Shown piece by piece: positions 56,935-64,000 of a DNA stretch of 64,000 nt (position 1 is the stretch's first letter; the number at the start of each line of letters is the position of its first letter). The notes below the pieces were generated by a model. It did not search any database. It had not been told where the DNA came from and was given only the letters and a program-made list of their open reading frames with translations. The stretch lies in the NCBI GenBank assembly GCA_963978895.1, contig OZ022242.1, forward strand, positions 6,848,299 to 6,912,298. The letters run 5' to 3'. Origin of the DNA: Erpobdella octoculata. Lineage: Eukaryota > Annelida > Clitellata > Hirudinida > Erpobdellidae. The translations under genes were made by a program, and so were the position numbers.

Positions 56935-57675
56935 GGCAGGGGGCAGCAGGGGCGTTCGCCCCCCTCTGAGTTTTCAGTGGGCCCTCGGCACTAAAGTGGG
57001 CCCCACGCACTTAAGTTAGTGGGCCCTCCGGATTTTTAAGTGGCCCTTCCCGGAATTTTCAGTGGGCCCCACATACTTAAGGGGCCCCGGTACTAAAGGT
57101 TGGCCCCACGCAGTAAAGTGGGCCCCATCACTAAAGTGGGCCCAACGCACTTAAGTGGGCCCCCGCCCTTAAGTGGTTTCCCGCGCTTAAGTGGTCTCCC
57201 GCGCTTAAGTGGGCCCCCGGCACATAAGTTAGTGGGCCTCTCTTGATTTTTGAATAGCCCTTCCCGGACTTTTCAGTAGGCCCCTGGCACTAAAGTTGGT
57301 CCCACGTACTTAAGGGGGCACTCGGCACTAAAGTGGGTCCCACGCACTTAAAAGGGTCCAGAACTGAAATGAGCCCTACGCACTCAAGGGGCCCCGGCAC
57401 TGATGTGGGCTCCAGGCACTTAAGTGGGTTTCGGTCTTACGTGAGCCTCTGCACTCAAGTGGGCTCCCGGCACATAAGTGGGCCCCTACTTACTTAAGTG
57501 GCCCTTCCCGGATTTTTGAGTGGGTTTCCCGGCATTAAAGTGATTCCCCGCACTTAAGTGGGCTCCCCGCCCTTGAGTGGTCCACCGCATTTAAGTGGCT
57601 CCCACCCCCGTTTTCACGTGAGCCACCACACTAAATTGGTCCCTCGCACTAAAGTGAGCCCCGGCACTCAAGTGG
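56935..57675. repeat. GC-rich degenerate array of GTGGGCCCC / CACTTAAGTG units
   Basis: About 740 bp is made of units like GTGGGCCCCACGCACTTAA of about 20-25 bp, strongly diverged. The units contain the palindromes GGGCCC and CTTAAG. The base composition is far more GC-rich than the surroundings. Nothing coding is seen. Confidence 0.8.
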
Positions 57676-57850
57676 TAGTTTGAATGTACAGTTCAACTTA
57701 GGCTATATTTGATAGTTTTTAGATCTTATTTTGTCATGTCAAATTATTCACTGGGTTTATCAAAAAATGTAATAACTTTTTAAAAAGTTATTTCTAATTG
57801 TAATTCTTTTCGAATATTTTCGAGTAATCAATGATTTTTGAACTCTCCAG

Positions 57851-58555
57851 CTGGGTACATTGAACTACGAACTGGCAGATGGAAGCAAGTTACCATTTTC
57901 CTTCGCCGATGTCATCAATGGAGATTCTCTTGTGCAAGTGGGAGATCTCATGGAGTTTGTTGGCCTCATGAAGAACAACAAATTCACTGCTCTTGGACTC
58001 CACAAAGTGTTAGTACAAATGATTCTTGAAGGGTTTAGTTTTCGTACTTGTTTTGTTTCTCTTGAGTTTGTTCTTTTTCTCTGCCACACACTGTTGAATG
58101 TGACTCGTGTCATGATCTTAGCAACATCTAATTGTGTGAAGAGATAAGGTCATGCAGTTTATTATCAGATAATAATTTTTGTACTAACAAAGCCACAACT
58201 TAGTTGTTCATTGCGTTAAATTTGTCATATTCAGTCATTTCATATTATTATTAACTTATTTCTTATGAATTGTTATTATATTTAGTATTTCTGCTTTAAT
58301 TTAATTTAATATGAATTATTTGTTATAATTTAATTGTAAGTAAATTATTTTTTACTTATTTTTAATTTAGTTTCACCAAAATTATTTTCAAGTGACAGAC
58401 ACCAGCGTCCTGACCGCTTGGTTTCTCGTTTGAAGTAAGAGGATGTGGTACCACACATCACCATCATCAGGGCACCAAAGGGTCCAGATGGAAGTAGGGG
58501 CTTCAATCTCGCCAGACACTTTTCTGTTCCTGAGGCAGTTCAAGTCGTCTCATAA
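57851..58555 (+). CDS. CSDE1: CSDE1/UNR cold-shock-domain protein, last two exons (partial)
   Basis: Exon 57851-58008 (after CTCCAG, before GTTAGT) encodes the second half of a cold-shock domain: LGTLNYELADGSKLPFSF, then GDLMEFVGLMKNNKFTALGL. Exon 58393-58555 (after TTCAAG) encodes DRHQRPDRLVSRLK, as in the conserved CSDE1 tail, then a TAA at 58436-58438. The same frame then continues with EDVVPHITIIRAPKGPDGSR and GFNLARHFSVPEAVQVVS to a second TAA (58553-58555), still resembling the CSDE1 C-terminus. Either the first TAA is a mutation, readthrough or sequencing error, or a 36-nt intron (58435-58470, GTAAGA...ATCATCAG) removes it; that splice keeps the frame. CSDE1 is a cytoplasmic RNA-binding regulator of translation and mRNA decay. 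No upstream exons occur between 50.5 and 57.8 kb. Confidence 0.82.
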
Positions 58556-60604
58556 ATACTTGAAAACATGTTTTTTCCCTATGAACTTCAACAAATGTGC
58601 TTTTTTTTAACCTCTTGTGCCTGCCTATTAATTTCCTTTACTCCATTATAGATACGAAGTTACTATGATTTGTGGCTCAGAGTTGTTGTGCAGCTTCAAT
58701 TGGTTAACTTAGAGTCGATTTTTATTATTTTTAACTCGTTATTTTTGTATTATTCGATTGTCTAGATTGGAAGATTGTTAATTCAACATCCATTATTAAG
58801 CTTTCCTTCCCCGCGAGATAGCTTCTGACTTTTTCTGTCTTTGTTCACTCTCTGCATATCAGAGTGAAGCAAGTTGCGCGTTTGTACTACGGATTCGATA
58901 TTTCATTGGAAAATCCACTGGTTTCCTTGAGCAGGATCGTTGCATATTCTTCATTTCGTCCTCGAAGACCAACTTCTTTTCAAGACGCCTACAGCTGCAT
59001 TTGTTGACCATTTGGATTAGTAAAGCAGTTTCATTCTTAATTTTAATTGTACTTTTAAAATGACCGATTGATTTTCATTTTCATTGAATTTGATTGAATT
59101 GTTTGATTAGTGAAGGAGTTACAGTAAAACTGTTTTGTCATTAACTCAGTCGAGAAGTGGTTCGGGTGAGGGATCGAGGAGATTTAATGTTTGGTTTTTA
59201 ATGTTTCATATGCCTTCAGAAATGTTATAAGTGGCCAAGATCCTGTTAGAAAGGTTACCATCCACATGGTACCTTCCTATTTTTTCGAACTTGACCATGC
59301 TCATGTGATTTGGTAAGCCCTGTCACTCGGTTCACATCCGGGGTTCATTTAAAGATCCGAGAAGGCAATAATGCAGTCCTTAACTACTTTTCAGGTCCAC
59401 GCGCTGACGTTGGTTTTTAGCGGACAAAAAAAAGGTAAACCCGGGTCGATAATTATACAATCCGAGCATTTCTCTGCTACTTGTTCCTTAAAGGCAAAGC
59501 CCAGTACACACTGACCAGTTTTCGCTGGTACCAGTCGTTCGGCACCAGAATATGGAGTGTGTGTCACGAAAACTGTGTCCAGAAATTATGCACGTCCAGA
59601 TTCTGGTGCCGGATTTTGCCACTGGAGTCAAGCTAGCAGGCGCTCAAAAAAATATAAAAAAGTATCGGTATTTATTAAGCAACTCAAAATAACTACGTTT
59701 CATTAATTTTTATTATGAAAACTCCGAAATTTTCCTCAGAAAACCTATTTTAGATTTCTCCAAATGTAAACAAAACGTTATAACTATTACCACGGCAATG
59801 CCGGCGCAGTAGCAATTTTACCGATTATTTCACCGGCGGGATTGCCGGGGAAATAATTGGTCACCGCCGGTGCAATAGCAGCAAATAAATTATTAAATAA
59901 TTAATAAAATAATCTTTATTTAATCAAATATTTTCCGGAGAATGGCGGGAAGATTGCAGCCTAGGTGACGCACTGTATATAAAATCAGCGAGCTAAGAAA
60001 ATCCGCCATAATCATATCTCTCTCGTCTATTTCTGTGCATTTCGTTCTCGCGTTCTGTAATCAGTGATTTCTTTCATGCAAGAAAAGAAGGTAAATTGAT
60101 TTATTAAAATTAAATTATTATCTATTACTACCGTGGTTTTTCTTTATTTATCTCGCTCACGTTTCCTTCCTCACTTGATTTCCCGCCGCGAACTTATCAA
60201 TAATTGTATCAAAATCTGTTTTTTTACATTTTCTATTTCTAAGCTTAAACAAATAAGTAATTAAAATATTTTCTAGCATAGATAATAATATAGTAATCGA
60301 TAATTTCCCGCCGTTGTTACGATTAATTTTAAATTGCAATTGCATTTGTTGATTTAAAATATTTTCTAGCAGTAGAATTAGAATAGTATTCATATTACGT
60401 AAATTAAAATTGTTTATATAAACTGTAAGTCGCGTGCAGGTCCAAGATAAACATCAGTGCATATTGTTAATGATCTGCTATCGGTTCCTAATTGGCAGAA
60501 ATTCCACTCCTTTCTTGCATTCAGCGCCAGGCGTGTTCAACATTTGTGATAAATTTTGATTGTCTGTTGTGTATTGCAGCTGAAGAAAGTGTCGTTAAGT
60601 TTTA
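58556..60604. other. CSDE1 3' UTR and downstream AT-rich interval
   Basis: No further gene is supported. Short palindrome-rich pieces (CACCGGCGGG...GCCGGGG, 59787-59890) recur near 60660-60780 and may be parts of one small inverted-repeat element, split by sequence that includes a Helitron end. The rest is AT-rich. Confidence 0.5.
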
Positions 60605-60606
60605 TA

Positions 60607-60660
60607 CTAGCGGGGTACCCGGGGTTTTAAAGGTTTTCCTATCGTTTTTCTCGCTCCCGT
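60607..60660 (-). mobile_element. Helitron family-1 3' end fragment
   Basis: CTAG followed by CGGGGTACCCGGGGTTTT is the reversed hairpin end of family 1. Only about 55 bp remain before unrelated palindrome-rich sequence starts. Confidence 0.65.
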
Positions 60661-61171
60661 TTATTTCACCGGCGAGAATGCCGGCTCAGTAGCAATTTCA
60701 CCGGCGGTACTGCCGCCGGCTCAGTAGCAATTTTACCGATTATTTCCACGGCAAAACCGCCGGGGCAATAGCAACGACCGAACAAAAAGACTCGAAAAAC
60801 GGCGATATGAAAACAACGATCGATATAAAACAATAGCATAGAAAATTAGTTGAACAGAAAATGAAATTTTTAAATAAGTTATAAAACATTTTTTCCTTTA
60901 GACTGAAAATTCTTTTAGGAGCCAAATATTCACCATAAAATATTTCGTGCTTAATAGTTCAATGGTTATTGCAGTTCCTTACCGCCTCATAGTCCAACGA
61001 AGTGCCTTTTATATATATATATATATATATATGGTTCAATGTCAATTTTTTTTTAGTTATTCTGTTAATAGGAGCTGAGAGAAATTCAATAAATCAAAAA
61101 TCTCTAAAATCGGTTCAGCCGTTCTTGAGTTATAAGTGTTGTAACACAAAACCCGACTTCCTTTTATATAT

Positions 61172-61173
61172 AT

Positions 61174-61209
<36 letters not shown>

Positions 61210-61385
61210 GAATGTTTGTATTTATGTTAATGTCCTTTATGCATTGCTACACCATTCATCCGATCGTAATGAAATTTTCACACAACCTTGAGAGTCAATG
61301 AAAATCAAAAGTAAAAAAAAAATTTTTGAAATCCGTCACAAAATGAGCGGAGCGGAGCGGGTGAGCGAGCGGGAACTATATATAT
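61172..61385 (+). mobile_element. Helitron family-1 5' end fragment
   Basis: AT-rich start, then AAAAATGAATGTTTGTATTT and the family block ACACCATTCATCCGATCG. It stops at a GAGCGAGCGGGAAC tract and AT repeat without a hairpin. The 3' end is missing or replaced by the neighbouring copies. Confidence 0.7.
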
Positions 61386-61464
61386 ATGTATGTGCGTATG
61401 TATGTGTGTATGTATGTATGTGTATGTGCATGTATGTGTGTCTGTGTGTGTGTTTATGTATGTA

Positions 61465-61850
61465 CTAGCGGAGATACCCGGCGTTGCCCAGGTTTTTTGA
61501 GGTTTTTCTAATGTTTGTCTCTTTCTCTCCCGTTTCCTTTCCCACCTGCTTTCCCACTCCTGTTAGCTTTTCCGTTTTCGGTCGTTTTCCCACTGCCGGT
61601 CGCTTTCCCGCTCCCGGTCGCTTTCCCGCTCCCGGTCGCTTTCCCGCTCCCGGTCGCTTTCCCGCTCCCGGTCGCTTTCCCGCTCCCGGTCGTTTTCCCG
61701 TCCCGGTCGCTGCCCCGTTCCCGCTCACGTTTGCTCTCCCATTCCCGCTCACGCTTGCTTTTCTGTTCCCGCTCGCTGTCCGTTCCGGGTGCTTTCCCGT
61801 TTCTATAATAGACAAACTAACCCACAAACATTCATATATATATATATATA
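61465..61850 (-). mobile_element. Helitron family 1, minus orientation, with 18-bp minisatellite
   Basis: The left edge is the reversed 3' end (CTAGCGGAGATACCCGGCGT). Then follow at least six near-perfect units of GCTTTCCCGCTCCCGGTC (61600-61700). The frames through it (about 100-130 residues of repeated PVAFPL or GAGKRP) are caused by the repeat. It ends at an AT microsatellite (61832-61857). Confidence 0.78.
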
Positions 61851-61899
61851 TATATATAGTCTTAGCAAATCTATTTTGCGTTTTATAGGCTAACAGAAG

Positions 61900-62460
61900 T
61901 TATGAAAGAATGTAAAAGAGAAAATGAGCGGGAACGGAAACGGGAACGGGAGAGCTACCGTGACCGGGAATGGGAGAGCAAGCATGACCGGGAACGGGAG
62001 AGCAAGCGTGAGCGGGAACGGGAAAGCGACCGGAAACGGGAAAGCGACCGGGAACGGGAAAGCGACCGAGAACGGGAAAGCGACCGGGAACGGGAAAGCG
62101 ACCGGGAACGGGAAAGCGACCGGGAACGCGGAAAGCGACCGGGAACGCGGAAAGCGACCGGGAACGCGGAAAGCGACTGGAATCGGGAGAGCAAGCTTGG
62201 AAGGAAACGCGAGCAAGAGAGAAAATCGATAACAGAACTTCTGAGCGGGAAAGCGACCGGGAGCTGGAAAACGACCGAGAGCGGAAAAACGACCGGGAAC
62301 GCTACGAAAACGGGAAAGTGGAGAAGGGAACGGGAGCGAGAGAGACAAACATTAGAAAAACCTCTAAAAACCGGGAAAGTGGAGAAGGGAACGGGAGCGA
62401 GAGAGACAAGCATTAGAAAAACCTCTAAAAACCCCGGGCAACGCCGGGTAACCCCGCTAG
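61900..62460 (+). mobile_element. Helitron family 1, plus orientation, with 18-bp minisatellite
   Basis: At least ten units of CGGGAACGGGAAAGCGAC (about 61960-62170) lead through more diverged units to a duplicated segment (GGGAAAGTGGAGAAGGGAAC, near 62313 and 62368). They end at the intact hairpin CCCGGGCAACGCCGGG, spacer TAACCCCG and CTAG (62457-62460) before a T. Together with the previous copy it forms an inverted pair with the minisatellites facing each other. Confidence 0.85.
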
Positions 62461-62499
62461 TATATATATATATATATATATGAGTGTGACCTATAATGC

Positions 62500-62699
62500 N
62501 NNNNNNNNNNNNNNNNNNNNNNNNNNNNNNNNNNNNNNNNNNNNNNNNNNNNNNNNNNNNNNNNNNNNNNNNNNNNNNNNNNNNNNNNNNNNNNNNNNNN
62601 NNNNNNNNNNNNNNNNNNNNNNNNNNNNNNNNNNNNNNNNNNNNNNNNNNNNNNNNNNNNNNNNNNNNNNNNNNNNNNNNNNNNNNNNNNNNNNNNNNN
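62500..62699. other. assembly gap (200 N)
   Basis: Exactly 200 undetermined bases. The round size suggests a scaffolding placeholder. The right flank (62700-62920) resembles the inner part of the Helitron copy at 8914-9440, so the gap probably lies in another Helitron. Confidence 0.97.
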
Positions 62700-64000
62700 T
62701 TGAATCTTTGGTACGTAAACTTAATTTGAATTTTGTTACACAATAACCTTTAATATTCGTATATAGGAACTTTAGGCCTGGAATTTTCTTGGCCATAAAA
62801 AATAATTTTCTTCAAAATTAAAAAACATCCTTAATTTTTTCTCCTCTTTGAGGTCTACATCCATGCTAAATTATATTAAACTTGGTATAGCAATCTGGAT
62901 TTATTTTTAATTTTTCAAAATTTTCCCATCAATAAAGTCTACCTGCATGCCAAATGTTGTTTAGATTGCTCCTGCGGCTTGAGTGTGCTAAGCCATGGCT
63001 AAGCGAATTGCCCACGCACACACACACACACACATACATATACACACACACAAACACACACACATTACCTTTTACATCTACATAAATACGTAGGTACAAA
63101 CAGGGAGGGATGGGGATATGCATCTCCCCACCAGAGTATCCATTGAAATTTTTTTGGGTATAAATAATACCTGTTTTTTGGAAAATGACCGTAGCTTTTT
63201 TGGGAGGAGAAAGTGTAAGTCTTTAAAAAAATTGGAAAAATACTTACGACTACCCCTCACCGGTCATCAGCATTTTTGATAAGAACGTGTATATTTCGGA
63301 AGTGCATCCTCAACCAGGAATTTCTGGATCCGCCACTGGGTACAATGGGGATAAATGATTTATTCATATTGCAGGGACAGATACAGAATTAGTGAAAAAG
63401 GATGTTTCAAAATGGAGTGGGTAGACATTTTTTGATAATTTTGTATTAGATTTAAACGTTTTGACATATATTTCTGGTCATGATTTAGTCATTCAATAAC
63501 AGTTTCTGCAAAAACAAATAGCAGAATAGTATAACGAGTTAAATTTGTTGACATTCTTTGGCCTTTGGAGCAGCGGCGGATCCAGGAATTTCTTAAAGGA
63601 GCCCAAAAATTCTTTTTATTTTATCAAAATTTTGATTACTGTCGTTATGCAGCCCATTGTATGTATCTAAGTAAAGCTACAATTATACAGATAGGCATAT
63701 ATAGACATATAGTAAATTGTATGTAAAAATTAAATTTTGAAAAAATCAGAGAGAAGAAAATTCTCCTTTTTCTGCGCCCTCAATTTACGTCCCTCCACAA
63801 AATAACCATTCAGCAAGTTTTAAATTGGAATCCCCGACCAACTGTGTTCTAACCAAGGCATATACCTATAGGTTATAGCATAGCATTGGCTAAAAAGCGG
63901 AACCAGATGTTTTGTGGTGAAACAATGATATTTAATGTTTGATTGAAAAGTAAAGTTTTGGCTTGGATGTTGAAGGATCTCCAACTTTCCCAATGGACGA
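62700..64000. other. repeat-rich interval without a gene
   Basis: Contains a Helitron-like segment (to about 62920), a CA microsatellite (63018-63065) and a small element from about 63095 to 63340 ending CTGGATCCGCCACTGG. Another piece starts GCGGCGGATCCAGGAATTTC at about 63570. No coding exon was found. Confidence 0.55.

Noticed and set aside
57865..58113. Minus-strand frame of 82 codons
   Set aside because: Shadow of the CSDE1 exon on the plus strand.
61465..62483. Arg/Ser/Glu-rich frames up to 193 codons that resemble SR proteins
   Set aside because: They follow the 18-bp Helitron minisatellite; open frames exist in several phases and both strands.

Overview
This is AT-rich invertebrate-type nuclear DNA. 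Spliced GT-AG genes, a motile-cilium dynein, an ELF-type ETS factor and a CSDE1/UNR gene point to a metazoan. A spiralian is my guess from the general look; nothing in the window fixes the phylum. There is no operon structure. Genes are spread thinly among transposable elements, and several elements are nested in one another. One 200-base run of N (62500-62699) shows this is a scaffold.

Left part (1-19.4 kb). The first two exons of a DHRS4-like short-chain dehydrogenase run off the left edge on the minus strand. An unrecognised minus-strand gene end lies near 6 kb. A complete four-exon ELF1/2/4-type ETS factor (453 codons) occupies 9.7-16.2 kb on the plus strand, with a deleted hAT transposon in its third intron and a MITE in its first. 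Repeats here include a minisatellite at 3.9-4.7 kb and Helitron copies near 9 and 18 kb.

Middle part (19.4-36.6 kb). A complete seven-exon TRUB1-like tRNA pseudouridine synthase gene (247 aa) lies on the minus strand. Its fifth intron holds a recent Ty3/Gypsy element with matching 184-bp LTRs and a CATAC target duplication. The single long reading frame of that element has Gag, protease and integrase but has lost reverse transcriptase and RNase H in frame. To the right are an older, decayed Gypsy fragment split by a hAT element, and a CR1/Jockey-type LINE whose ORF2 is split by a Helitron. The exact boundaries of both nested insertions can be read from flanking bases.

Right part (36.6-64 kb). 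An orphan exon, a second copy of the same Helitron, a BED-finger hAT remnant and an intronless ZYG11-like LRR gene precede eleven exons of an axonemal dynein heavy chain (DNAH1-type stalk to AAA6). Dynein homology stops at about 50.46 kb, exactly where an antisense, stop-bearing copy of a CWC21/SRRM2-type splicing-factor gene begins. Next come a full-length but broken P element with a THAP transposase (36-bp TIRs, 8-bp TSD), a GC-rich degenerate array, and the last two exons of a CSDE1/UNR gene with an in-frame stop or 36-nt intron. The end of the window is Helitron copies rich in an 18-bp minisatellite.

The host genes have unrelated jobs (redox metabolism, transcription, tRNA modification, ciliary motility, RNA binding). 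The shared theme is the dense, layered and often internally deleted transposons.
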